A stretch of DNA of 16,028 bases from Candidatus Woesearchaeota archaeon (GCA_003694525.1 RFLK01000085.1:1-16028); one strand, 5' to 3'; counted from the stretch's first letter, positions 5,936 through 13,493 are shown. The notes: generated by a model from the letters alone, not told the origin. A program made the numbers and translations.

Positions 5936-7588
5936 TCACCCTTTCAACAACTCGCACAACTCCAAATACATTGCAGCACTCCACGCCTGCGCAAGACAAC
6001 CCCTTGACTCAAGAGACTCTGCGCTTGAAAGCTCAGCATGATGGCCCAATGCCCCTTGCAAAATTTCCTTAGAGCTCGCATTGAATATACTCTCAGCATA
6101 CCTTTTTTGAGCAGAAGAGCCAAGCGATAGCAAAACAATTGCGGAAAGATTGTTCAACCAATACCAACTATCACCCTGATGATAACTTGCAGGATCCTCT
6201 CCAGTATGACGTCCGATAAAAGAAGCGCTCTTAACATCAATCGTTGCAAGCCCTCCCCACTCACACCACAATCTCGAAAGGGCTGTTGAAAAACACTTTC
6301 TCCATTGAGCCTTGGTCAAAAGCTCAGGATAAACATACGCTGCGATGAAAAGATTCGGACGAATTGCAGGGTCATCACAGCCATCCTTCAAATAATTGCC
6401 ATTCCAAAAAGAACTCACAACCGAATCCTTGAAATCATACTCAAGAGAGTCCAAATGCTTGCTAGAATAACCCCTCTCCCTCAAAAGCTTGAAAGCAGAC
6501 AGTGCAAGTGCCTGAATCTCCACCCTTGCTCCAGAGCGGTCAAGACTATCCATCCAAGTCTCCTTGCTTCCGGAAAACAAAAGACCTGATGAGAGAGACT
6601 CTGACACCGACTTGCAAAAGTTCCTTGCGCGATCTGCCACCTCTAAACGCTCAGAAGGCGAGAGAAAATCCCAAAGGTCGTTTGCGCGAACAAACACCCA
6701 ACCCGAGTCGGCAATAAAACGAGTCAGGGTGCCTTCCATCTTGACTCCAGAAAGCTTATCAAGCCAGGAAAACAATATCGCCTTTGAAAGCTCAACCTGG
6801 CCAACTCTTGCAAAACTCTTCAAAGAGATGAGCTCATCCCTCGCCCAACGCTGATGAAACCAAGGCAAGCCTGCAAAAAGACCATCAGACGATCTCAAAC
6901 ACAACAGAGAATAAGCGCACGCTCTTGACTGCCAATTGAACCGAGCACGCGAGACCACATCATCAGAAAAAACCCTCGCCTCACGCATAAGATGCAACCT
7001 TCTCTCAACCCCCTCTCTTGCAAGCCTTGAAACTTCCCATTTAGAGCTGCCAAAAGCACAAACAAAAGACCCCTTTGCACGAAACGCCCTAAAAACCCAC
7101 CTGGAAAAGGGAGGAGATGACCTTTCCTTATCAAAAGAATAATTGCGCTCAACCCACTCCAAAGAAAGCCCGGCATCAATTCCCGCAAATGCAAGCCAAA
7201 AATCATACTCTCCCTTCACAGGCTCACGATCATCATCTCTCTTCTCATAATGAACATAAACCATCCCCTCCTCTTCAAAGACATCATAATGCCTCCCCCA
7301 CACCCTGTTGTCATAGTTCTCTCTGCAATCAAGCAACACATCATAAGACCCTTTAGACTCAAAGAAGAATATAGGCAAGCGCTTTGCAAACCACAAAGAG
7401 CGAAACGCCCCATGCTTGTACCTTGCTCTCCAAAACTCAGTGGAAAAATCTCCGCACTCTCCTGAGCCCTCTATGTGCGCAATTGTCCTGAATGTTTGCT
7501 TACCTCTTGTGAAAAATACCCCTTCAAAGCGCGAATCCAATCCAAACAAAGCAAAAGAGCCCAGAGTGTTAGACACAATAACGCTCAA
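5936..7588 (-). CDS. Amylo-alpha-1,6-glucosidase (glycogen debranching enzyme, GDE C-terminal type)
   Basis: Hydrolyses alpha-1,6 branch points of glycogen. Numbering starts from the TTG at 7588. The N-terminal entry S-N-T-L-G-S-F-A-L matches the usual N-g-l-G-g-y-a start of the N-terminal beta domain. The barrel shows G-L-P-W-F-H-Q-R-W-A-R-D-E (240-252, the W-G-R-D-T motif of the family), T-W-M-D (344-347), a D-P-A-I-R-P-N stretch (406-412), S-Y-H-Q-G-D-S-W-Y-W (468-477) and a terminal G-C-L-A-Q-A-W-S-A. The frame is open to a TTG at 7630, but an SD (AGGGGTGA) sits 5 nt before the TTG at 7588, one nt after the GalT stop, and the domain begins right there. An ATG at 7618 has no spaced SD. The length of 550 is somewhat short for the family. 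It is probably co-transcribed with GalT and works with GH15. Confidence 0.82.
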   Translation of the reverse strand: MSVIVSNTLGSFALFGLDSRFEGVFFTRGKQTFRTIAHIEGSGECGDFSTEFWRARYKHGAFRSLWFAKRLPIFFFESKGSYDVLLDCRENYDNRVWGRHYDVFEEEGMVYVHYEKRDDDREPVKGEYDFWLAFAGIDAGLSLEWVERNYSFDKERSSPPFSRWVFRAFRAKGSFVCAFGSSKWEVSRLAREGVERRLHLMREARVFSDDVVSRARFNWQSRACAYSLLCLRSSDGLFAGLPWFHQRWARDELISLKSFARVGQVELSKAILFSWLDKLSGVKMEGTLTRFIADSGWVFVRANDLWDFLSPSERLEVADRARNFCKSVSESLSSGLLFSGSKETWMDSLDRSGARVEIQALALSAFKLLRERGYSSKHLDSLEYDFKDSVVSSFWNGNYLKDGCDDPAIRPNLFIAAYVYPELLTKAQWRKCFSTALSRLWCEWGGLATIDVKSASFIGRHTGEDPASYHQGDSWYWLNNLSAIVLLSLGSSAQKRYAESIFNASSKEILQGALGHHAELSSAESLESRGCLAQAWSAAMYLELCELLKG

Positions 7589-7589
7589 T

Positions 7590-8525
7590 CTACTCACCCC
7601 TGTAAAACGCTGCAGCATCCTCTGGCGCAACAGTGTTTATAACAACTCCGGATCCGATCTCAAAACCACCCCATAGTGCAATCCTCGGACAAACCCTAAT
7701 ATGAAAGTGAAAATCAGAACCTTGAGGGCCGTAATTCACTATAAGATTATAATCAAAGCCTCCTGCGCGAACGCGCCTCAAGATCAAAGACAGAATATCG
7801 GACAGAGAGCGAAGATCAACATCCTCCAAGCGAGAAACGTGACTTTTTGGAAATATCACAACCTCATAATTGAACTGGGAAGCATAAGGCGTGAATGCTG
7901 AAAACTTGTCATTCTCAAAACAACGCCTATCACTCTTGGACTCGCTCGCCACAATAGAACAATAAGGGCAATTTACAAAACGACGCATAGCTTGAAGAAT
8001 ATCCCTTATCTCCCTTGGAATCATCTGCAAAGCTATCAGCTGGGAGTGAGAATGAACTATTGACGTTCCGGCCTGAGCTCCGTGATTCTTGAAAACGCAA
8101 ACATACTTTATCCGAGAGTCCTTTTCAAGCGCAACTATCCTGCGAGCGTAAACCTGCAACACTTTCTCAATGTCATCAACAGAAAGATCCCAGAGCTGAC
8201 GGTCGTGACGCGGAGTCTCCACAATAACCTCGTGATGACCGTAGGCCTGAGAGAAAGTGTAAAAACGGTTGTGAGTGTCAATAAACGCTCTTGCCTTAGT
8301 AGTTGTTGCAGGAAACTTATTCTCGAACCAGCGAATCTGCCAGGAACCATTCTTGGGTATACGGCCTATTTCCGGAGGAGTTGAGCTCTCATTTCCAGGG
8401 CAAAAAAAACACTTGCCATTATGGCCTGCCTTATGCTCCTTATCAAACTCGTGAGGCCTGGTCGCGCGATTGCTATCAACAATCACCCAACGGTCAAGAA
8501 CATAATCCTTGCGCAGCTCGCCCAT
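7590..8525 (-). CDS. galT: GalT-family hexose-1-phosphate nucleotidylyltransferase
   Basis: HIT-superfamily GalT enzymes move a nucleoside monophosphate between UDP-sugar and sugar-1-phosphate through a His-bound intermediate. Seen: zinc-type Cys pairs C39-F-F-C42-P-G-N-E and C186-P-Y-C189, G96-H-H-E99, then F145-K-N-H-G and the active-site H158-S-H160-S-Q162, with H160 as nucleophile, and F-H-F-H near 272-275. E. coli GalT reads HPHGQ; the HSHSQ form is, as I recall, also found in plant ADP-glucose phosphorylase-type members. Its position directly ahead of the debranching enzyme suggests a role feeding glucose-1-phosphate to or from NDP-glucose rather than galactose breakdown. Length 311 is normal. 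The start is well supported by GAGGTGA five to six nt before the ATG and a TATA box further up. Family sure; donor nucleotide uncertain. Confidence 0.88.
   Translation of the reverse strand: MGELRKDYVLDRWVIVDSNRATRPHEFDKEHKAGHNGKCFFCPGNESSTPPEIGRIPKNGSWQIRWFENKFPATTTKARAFIDTHNRFYTFSQAYGHHEVIVETPRHDRQLWDLSVDDIEKVLQVYARRIVALEKDSRIKYVCVFKNHGAQAGTSIVHSHSQLIALQMIPREIRDILQAMRRFVNCPYCSIVASESKSDRRCFENDKFSAFTPYASQFNYEVVIFPKSHVSRLEDVDLRSLSDILSLILRRVRAGGFDYNLIVNYGPQGSDFHFHIRVCPRIALWGGFEIGSGVVINTVAPEDAAAFYRGE
7594..7601 (-). promoter_or_regulatory. Shine-Dalgarno deciding the TTG start of the debranching gene
   Basis: AGGGGTGA on the minus strand lies within the last codons of galT, five nt before the TTG at 7588. 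It favours this start over the upstream in-frame ATG at 7618 and TTG at 7630, which would overlap galT by 29-41 nt. Confidence 0.5.
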
Positions 8526-8528
8526 AAA

Positions 8529-8535
8529 TCACCTC
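8529..8535 (-). promoter_or_regulatory. Shine-Dalgarno of galT
   Basis: The minus-strand GAGGTGA is a near-perfect match to the 16S rRNA tail and lies three to four nt before the ATG at 8525, confirming the start. Confidence 0.65.
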
Positions 8536-8560
8536 TCTGAGATAAAATATGCTCACTGCA

Positions 8561-8570
8561 CTTTTAAATG
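8561..8570 (-). promoter_or_regulatory. TATA box for the galT-debranching unit
   Basis: The minus-strand catttaaaag predicts a start near 8540 and a leader of about 15 nt containing the SD. It lies back to back with the promoter of the + strand pyrimidine cluster in a 111-nt shared gap. Confidence 0.5.
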
Positions 8571-8591
8571 CTTTGGCTTGAACACACAAAT

Positions 8592-8600
8592 GAATAAATA
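8592..8600 (+). promoter_or_regulatory. Candidate TATA box and SD for the DGSHR gene
   Basis: gaataaata would place the transcription start near 8620. The short leader contains ggggatga at 8628-8635 directly before the ATG at 8637. This is weaker than the other promoters in the window. Confidence 0.35.
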
Positions 8601-8636
8601 ACCTGAAACAAGAACAAAAAAGAGACAGGGGATGAG

Positions 8637-9524
8637 ATGGAAAAGATAACTTTTGAGAAAAAGCTGGAAGAGAAAGAGCTGATAGAACTTATCAAAAACA
8701 TAACATTCAGAGGACTTTACAATGAGAGCGGAGAGCCACTAAAGCCCTACAAAGGAGCAAAATTCTCGCTAGTTAGAGTAAACCCTCCAAAATATCCAAC
8801 ATCCTTTCCTGAAATAATGCACATCCAGCCCCAACCTCTATTCACAGCACAGCCCACAATATACAAGTCCCAAATAGATGTTCTATCAGAAGTAGACAAT
8901 TTCCTGAAAACAATCGGCAAGAGAATACACACGCTCGGATTTGAAGGAATACAATACTGGTGGGAAGGCCGAGGCAGGTTCCACGTGCTACCCCCTATAA
9001 TAGAAAAGCACACATACCCCTTGAAGAATGGCTTTTTCGACCTTGCAAAAATAGCAGAGAGATTCAAAGGAACATACGTTAAAGATGCAAAAGGAAACCT
9101 TCACGAACTCTCAAACATCACAATACGCGACTATTACGTGGACGGAGAGAGTAAAATCAAATATCTCGACATTTTCAACCCCAACGCCAACCTGATAAAC
9201 TACGGACTCAGATTCACCGGAAACTCAGACTTCTACATAATATGCGATGGAAGCCACAGAATGGACTACGCGCTTGAACATATGGACAAGCCAATAAACG
9301 CAATACTTGTTGAAAGCGAAAACCTGCTACCATACTATGCACTCCCAATGCCATTTAGACCTACAACCCGGCTGTCAAGCAAACACGCAGAAAAAATATA
9401 CCCAAAACTTGAACGAGACAAAATACACCTCCTAAACGACTTCCTGAAAAAAGTCCTGCACTACAACTGGGAAAAAGGAGGGCTGCACGTTAGCAAACTC
9501 AGAAGCAATGCAAAAATACATTGA
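8637..9524 (+). CDS. Unknown protein with DGSHR motif
   Basis: I do not recognise this family. The 295-residue protein has no signal peptide or membrane helix and is rich in aromatic residues and Pro. Two stretches stand out: F-E-G-I-Q-Y-W-W-E-G-R-G-R-F-H-V (102-117), and F-Y-I-I-C-D-G-S-H-R-M-D-Y-A-L (199-213). A D-G-x-H-R signature followed by a helix is shared by ParB/sulfiredoxin-fold proteins and by DGQHR-domain proteins such as DndB, so a nucleotide- or DNA-binding ParB-like domain is one possibility, on motif only. It is first in a run of four + strand genes and overlaps the cytidine deaminase by 17 nt, so it is likely made together with the pyrimidine enzymes. A nearby SD (ggggatga) supports the ATG at 8637. 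Confidence 0.6.
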   Translation: MEKITFEKKLEEKELIELIKNITFRGLYNESGEPLKPYKGAKFSLVRVNPPKYPTSFPEIMHIQPQPLFTAQPTIYKSQIDVLSEVDNFLKTIGKRIHTLGFEGIQYWWEGRGRFHVLPPIIEKHTYPLKNGFFDLAKIAERFKGTYVKDAKGNLHELSNITIRDYYVDGESKIKYLDIFNPNANLINYGLRFTGNSDFYIICDGSHRMDYALEHMDKPINAILVESENLLPYYALPMPFRPTTRLSSKHAEKIYPKLERDKIHLLNDFLKKVLHYNWEKGGLHVSKLRSNAKIH

Positions 9525-10377
9525 ACTTGCAAGACCCTACCTTAAAAGATCCTGGCTTAAACGAGAGAGCACAGAATGCAATACCGCAAGCATTGCAATC
9601 GCCAAAAATGGATTGCACGCAAGCGGAAAAATGGAATCAAGAACACACCTTCTTGATGTTACTTCAGAGCAAGCCGCTCTTGCAATTGCGACAGCAAGGG
9701 GCGATCCTTGCGTGAGTGAAGTTATAACAATCGCACAAGGAGACTGGTCGTTGAGCATACTCGCAATAAAAATAATGGTAGACCATGCCAGAAGAGTTGG
9801 AACAAGAATCGCATACAGCGCATATTCTGTTAGCGGAGAAAAGCTATTTTCCTGCACAGACGTCTCAGACCTCTTTTACACGCCAGGAGAAGACATAATA
9901 GAAAACATATCATCCTGGAATCCCGAAAAAAATGAGAAAGAGATTGAGATTGCAGAGAATTCAACTCTTGAATTAAGGGCTGCAGCAATAAGAGGATCGA
10001 GATTCCACTTCTCATCAGGAACCGCAACAAAGTACGGGGCCGCGGTAGAAGCTGAAGGAAAACTATACTCTGCTGGCGCATACAGCAGTTACGATAGGCG
10101 CCTTAACCTTCACGCAGAAATGGTCGCTGCACTGTGCGCCATTGCAGATGGAAACAAGAACATAACAAAAGTCGGAATAATAAGCAACAAATTCAAAAAA
10201 GAGCCCGTTCAGATGTGCGGGTGCTGCAGACAGTTCTTCTCAGAAATAGAGAAAAAGACAGGAAGAAAAATAACAATCATAGGATTTGCCTACGAGACAG
10301 ACTCTTCATTTGAAACTACCCTTGACAAATACCTTCCAGGAGCGTGGCACTCAGGAGACCCACTGGCCCAAAAATGA
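9508..10377 (+). CDS. Tandem cytidine deaminase-like protein, C-terminal domain active
   Basis: Two cytidine-deaminase-type domains in one chain. The second (about 155-275) has the full zinc set: H202-A-E204, with E204 the proton shuttle, and C237-G-C-C240-R-Q, within the usual surroundings (S-S-G-T-A-T-K-Y-G-A-A-V at 169-180, L-N-L-H-A-E). The first (about 20-130) has the same strand and helix order (N-T-A-S-I-A-I, V-T-S-E-Q-A-A-L at 51-58), but the His/Cys of the H/C-A-E motif is Thr and the two Cys of P-C-x-x-C are gone, so it cannot bind zinc. E. coli Cdd (about 294 residues) is also a fused pair, but there the second domain is the dead one. Expected reaction: cytidine or deoxycytidine to uridine or deoxyuridine. 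It overlaps the upstream gene by 17 nt and lies 40 nt before the thymidylate-synthase fusion, which fits pyrimidine salvage or modification. Confidence 0.8.
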   Translation: MQKYIELARPYLKRSWLKRESTECNTASIAIAKNGLHASGKMESRTHLLDVTSEQAALAIATARGDPCVSEVITIAQGDWSLSILAIKIMVDHARRVGTRIAYSAYSVSGEKLFSCTDVSDLFYTPGEDIIENISSWNPEKNEKEIEIAENSTLELRAAAIRGSRFHFSSGTATKYGAAVEAEGKLYSAGAYSSYDRRLNLHAEMVAALCAIADGNKNITKVGIISNKFKKEPVQMCGCCRQFFSEIEKKTGRKITIIGFAYETDSSFETTLDKYLPGAWHSGDPLAQK

Positions 10378-10386
10378 CCGCAAAAG

Positions 10387-10396
10387 CTTCTTATAC
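10387..10396 (+). promoter_or_regulatory. TATA-like element for the thymidylate-synthase fusion
   Basis: cttcttatac, in the short gap after the deaminase stop, is centred about 25 nt before the ATG at 10418. This fits a leaderless start there and argues against the long upstream in-frame extension. Confidence 0.4.
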
Positions 10397-10417
10397 AAAC
10401 CCGAGGATCAAAGAAAA

Positions 10418-12835
10418 ATGACCTTCCCAGTAGTCGATGCATTCCTCCTGTGCCCTGAAGAAGGAAAAAAAGGAAAGCTTGCAATATGCACAAACACCAT
10501 AGCTCCTGCTCAAGTATCAAACGAGATACCTTTCAGCCTGAGAGAAGATATAGCAGTTATGGGAAGCCTTGTCGTAAACAGGGACGGGGCTGAGAGAATG
10601 ATAATAAACTCCCTTGCACACCCAAGCATCGAGTATTTAGTGCTGTTCGGAGAAGAGACAGCATCTTTTTGCCCAAGCACAAACCTGCTTCAAGCAATAA
10701 TGAGAGGCTATCGCCAAGACAAGCCAGGGAACTTCATAAAAGAAGGCAGAGGCGTTGCACATAACTACCCAAGCATATCTCCAAAGCTTCTTGAAATGTT
10801 CAAAGAGCGAATGAAAATAATACCGCTGTACACGCATAACGGATCAGAAGCTGTAATAGACAAGTATCTTGGGTGGGAAGGAAACAAGCTCAAATGGGAG
10901 ACCATAGATCTTATCAAGAAAATTCGAAGAGGCAAACTATACTATAACGCGCTTACAAAAATAATAGAACATCTTCACAAAATCGCACCATCAAAAATCT
11001 GCGCAATAAAGCTTGACCCAAAAGACTTCCAGCACCTGCAACCACCAATAATAGAACTCGACACCATTGACTGGAAGATGGAAAAAGTCCCTTTTGAAAT
11101 CAAAACTGAAAATGGAGAAATAATTGCCGATGTTGATGCGAAAACAAAAGACAATATCTTGCGATTAAGGGCGCGCGGAAGTGACAGCTTCATATTAGCT
11201 TATGCCCTTATGAAAAAACTGAACGAGGCTTGCGCAAGCATCAATGCAAAACACCAACTGCTTTTAGGATATGAACTCTCACGCGCAGAGATCGCAATAA
11301 AAAACAACATACAAGCAAAAAGCCTGACAATCCCTGAAATATGCGAAGGAGAGCGAGAACAGATAGAAACCCCAACAGGAGTTGCACTGAAAGCAGACAA
11401 GAAATATTATTACAAAATAGGAATAAAGGAAGATAAGCTGTGCGTTCAAAGCATGTCACACGACACCTGCACGAGAGTGTTCGAGCTGAGAGCAAAAAGC
11501 ATAGAGCCAATAATAGAGAGGCTTGCGCAAGAGGATCGTTTTGACGATTACGAACAACAATTCCTTCACAGAACAGACGTGGGAATAGAGGCGGGCAGAG
11601 CATCAATCGCTCTTGCAAACGAATACGGCTATTTCCAGGACTTTAGAGCGCTCTTCAAGATAAACACTACAGAACACACATTCATATTCGAGCAAGCAGA
11701 CACTTTCCTTGCAGCGCACAAGAAAATAATAACCTCACTATACACTCGAGGACTTACAGCAAAACACCCTGACGAACATAAGGGAAGCATGAGATCAGGA
11801 ACAGTCCTTGCAGCTTTCAGAGGAAAAAAAAGCCTTGAACACATGCCTGAAATCTATTCTTCGGGCAGCCAAAGCGCAAGAGCGATTAGAGAAGACTATG
11901 CAAGAAAGCTCAGCAGCAAAGAGACAGGAGGAACCTACACCTACGGCAGCAGAACACGCGCTCACTTCGGATACGACCAGCTTGAAGCAGCCGCACAAAA
12001 GCTCAAGCAAAAACCCGACTCGACAGCAATAATACAAAGATTCGACTACAATAAAGATATGAGAGTGAAGGAGACAATAATAGAAAACCCTGATGGCACA
12101 ACCAGAACACGAATTGAAGCAACAAAAGACCCTTGCCTCACCCACGACATATACTTCATAGCAAAAGGAAAGCTAAACGCATTCCACATAGCAAGAGCGC
12201 ACAACATAGTAAACGCCTATCCTGAAAACGTATTCGGACTGCACGATGCATATGACAAATACATAGCAGACAAGCTTGAACTGGAAATAGGAGACACCTT
12301 CGTATTGTCAAGCAGAGCAAACATACTTCTGCTCACAGAAGAACAGAAAGCCAAAAAACTAATCGCAGAGCCGGCAAAACCCTGCATTGAACTTGACACC
12401 AGCCTTGGACCGTTCAGCCCAAAAGAAAAGGCTGAGGGAGTAGGGCTACACACCTGCAAACTCAAACTAATGAGCGAAAGGCCGGATAATTGCGATCTTG
12501 AAATAATCGAAAACTACAACTCTGAAAACCTCTTGAACAAGGCAATAGACTACCTGAAAAAAAGAGGCACAATGCACAACAACCCAATAATCGGAACGTA
12601 TGACCCTAAAAAGCCGGACAGATATGGAAGGCTTGCATTCTTCCAGTGCAACAATTCAGGAGGAAAACTGCACTCAACAGCAGTCTTTGTGGACGGATCA
12701 GAAGAAACCCTTGCCAAAGATGTCGAACTCTGCAATTACCTATCAAGCAAGTACTCCCAGGCCCTTGAACTGCCACTAGGAGAGCTAACACTCTTTTACG
12801 CCCCAATGAGAAAGCCCAAGAAAAATGACACTTGA
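10418..12835 (+). CDS. MtrA-like / DUF4346-like / thymidylate-synthase-like fusion protein
   Basis: An 805-residue multidomain protein. Residues 1-150 resemble methyltransferase subunit A (MtrA): K-L-A-I-C-T near 20-25, an I-E-Y-L-V-L-F-G-E-E strand near 71-80, G-R-G-V-A and a closing I-I-P-L-Y. The MtrA cobamide-ligand His seems replaced by Phe. Residues about 318-411 (P-T-G-V-A-L, then E-A-G-R-A-S-I-A-L-A-N-E-Y-G-Y-F-Q-D) resemble DUF4346, which I recall beside MtrA domains. Residues 500-645 are archaeal thymidylate-synthase-like: Y-G-S-R-T-R, D-P-C573-L, A-R593-A-H-N-I-V-N-A-Y-P-E-N604, and E-I-G-D. The nucleophilic Cys, the phosphate-binding Arg and the uracil-reading Asn remain. Residues 660-805 form an unassigned domain. 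The reading frame extends to 10286, but that would overlap the deaminase by 92 nt; the ATG at 10418 sits 25 nt after a TATA element, right before the MtrA-like domain. Expected role: methylation of dUMP or a related pyrimidine; unproven. Confidence 0.72.
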   Translation: MTFPVVDAFLLCPEEGKKGKLAICTNTIAPAQVSNEIPFSLREDIAVMGSLVVNRDGAERMIINSLAHPSIEYLVLFGEETASFCPSTNLLQAIMRGYRQDKPGNFIKEGRGVAHNYPSISPKLLEMFKERMKIIPLYTHNGSEAVIDKYLGWEGNKLKWETIDLIKKIRRGKLYYNALTKIIEHLHKIAPSKICAIKLDPKDFQHLQPPIIELDTIDWKMEKVPFEIKTENGEIIADVDAKTKDNILRLRARGSDSFILAYALMKKLNEACASINAKHQLLLGYELSRAEIAIKNNIQAKSLTIPEICEGEREQIETPTGVALKADKKYYYKIGIKEDKLCVQSMSHDTCTRVFELRAKSIEPIIERLAQEDRFDDYEQQFLHRTDVGIEAGRASIALANEYGYFQDFRALFKINTTEHTFIFEQADTFLAAHKKIITSLYTRGLTAKHPDEHKGSMRSGTVLAAFRGKKSLEHMPEIYSSGSQSARAIREDYARKLSSKETGGTYTYGSRTRAHFGYDQLEAAAQKLKQKPDSTAIIQRFDYNKDMRVKETIIENPDGTTRTRIEATKDPCLTHDIYFIAKGKLNAFHIARAHNIVNAYPENVFGLHDAYDKYIADKLELEIGDTFVLSSRANILLLTEEQKAKKLIAEPAKPCIELDTSLGPFSPKEKAEGVGLHTCKLKLMSERPDNCDLEIIENYNSENLLNKAIDYLKKRGTMHNNPIIGTYDPKKPDRYGRLAFFQCNNSGGKLHSTAVFVDGSEETLAKDVELCNYLSSKYSQALELPLGELTLFYAPMRKPKKNDT

Positions 12836-13493
12836 GAAAATACGCGCAATAGGATTTGACCTGGACCAGACATTGTACCCAAAATCTCAAGAAATAGACG
12901 AAGCAATACAAAACTACATCTTCAAAGAAATAGCAGATCACAAAAAATGCAGCACAAAAGAGGCCAGAACACTTTTCCTCTCACACTACACTTCAAAAAG
13001 CGGACGGGAAGCCCTGTGCGAGATTGGAATTCCAAAAACAAAAGCTTCAGAGATAATACAGCAAGCTCTTGAAGCGGCAGACCTCTCAAAATACTTAAAG
13101 CCGGATGAGCGCGTGAAAAGACTGCTAAAAGCGCTCAGATCAAACTACTCTCTTGCACTCATCACAGGCTCGCACAAGGACAACGCGGAAAAAAAATTGA
13201 GACTGCTGGAAATACCCTCAGATACATTCGACATCAAAATCTACGGAAACGTATCAAAAAGAGACGGAAGCGCATTTAAAAAGTGGATGAGCACGCGCCC
13301 TGAACTTGAAGCAGAGCAATTCCTATACGTAGGAGATAGAGTATCCACCGACATAGAGCCAGCCATAAGGCTCGGAATCAAGGCAATACTTGTAGGCTCT
13401 GAGGAGACTATCTGCCCGCAAGTTCCCCGAATAAGCTCAATAATTCAACTGTCACGAGAGCTTGACATTAGCAGAATCAGCCGAAACCTTTAA
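12825..13493 (+). CDS. HAD-family phosphatase, pyrimidine-nucleotidase-like
   Basis: All four HAD motifs are present: I, F11-D12-L-D14-Q-T-L-Y-P, with D12 nucleophile and D14 acid/base; II, A-L-I-T114-G-S; III, K145-R-D-G; IV, G170-D171-R-V-S-T-D176. A helical cap (about 20-95) follows motif I, as in subfamily IA. The F-D-L-D-x-T-L-Y-P opening is typical of yeast SDT1-like pyrimidine 5'-nucleotidases and relatives, a match that fits the neighbouring deaminase and thymidylate-synthase-like genes, although HAD substrate cannot be read from motifs alone. The gene overlaps the fusion gene by 11 nt, so the two are translated together. Its stop overlaps the Spt5 TATA box, marking the end of the pyrimidine cluster. 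Phosphoglycolate-phosphatase-like activity is an alternative. Confidence 0.8.
   Translation: MTLEKIRAIGFDLDQTLYPKSQEIDEAIQNYIFKEIADHKKCSTKEARTLFLSHYTSKSGREALCEIGIPKTKASEIIQQALEAADLSKYLKPDERVKRLLKALRSNYSLALITGSHKDNAEKKLRLLEIPSDTFDIKIYGNVSKRDGSAFKKWMSTRPELEAEQFLYVGDRVSTDIEPAIRLGIKAILVGSEETICPQVPRISSIIQLSRELDISRISRNL

Noticed and set aside
10286..10417. N-terminal extension of the thymidylate-synthase fusion to the ATG at 10286
   Set aside because: It would overlap the deaminase gene by 92 nt with low-complexity sequence. A TATA element 25 nt before 10418 and the start of the conserved domain both favour the later ATG.
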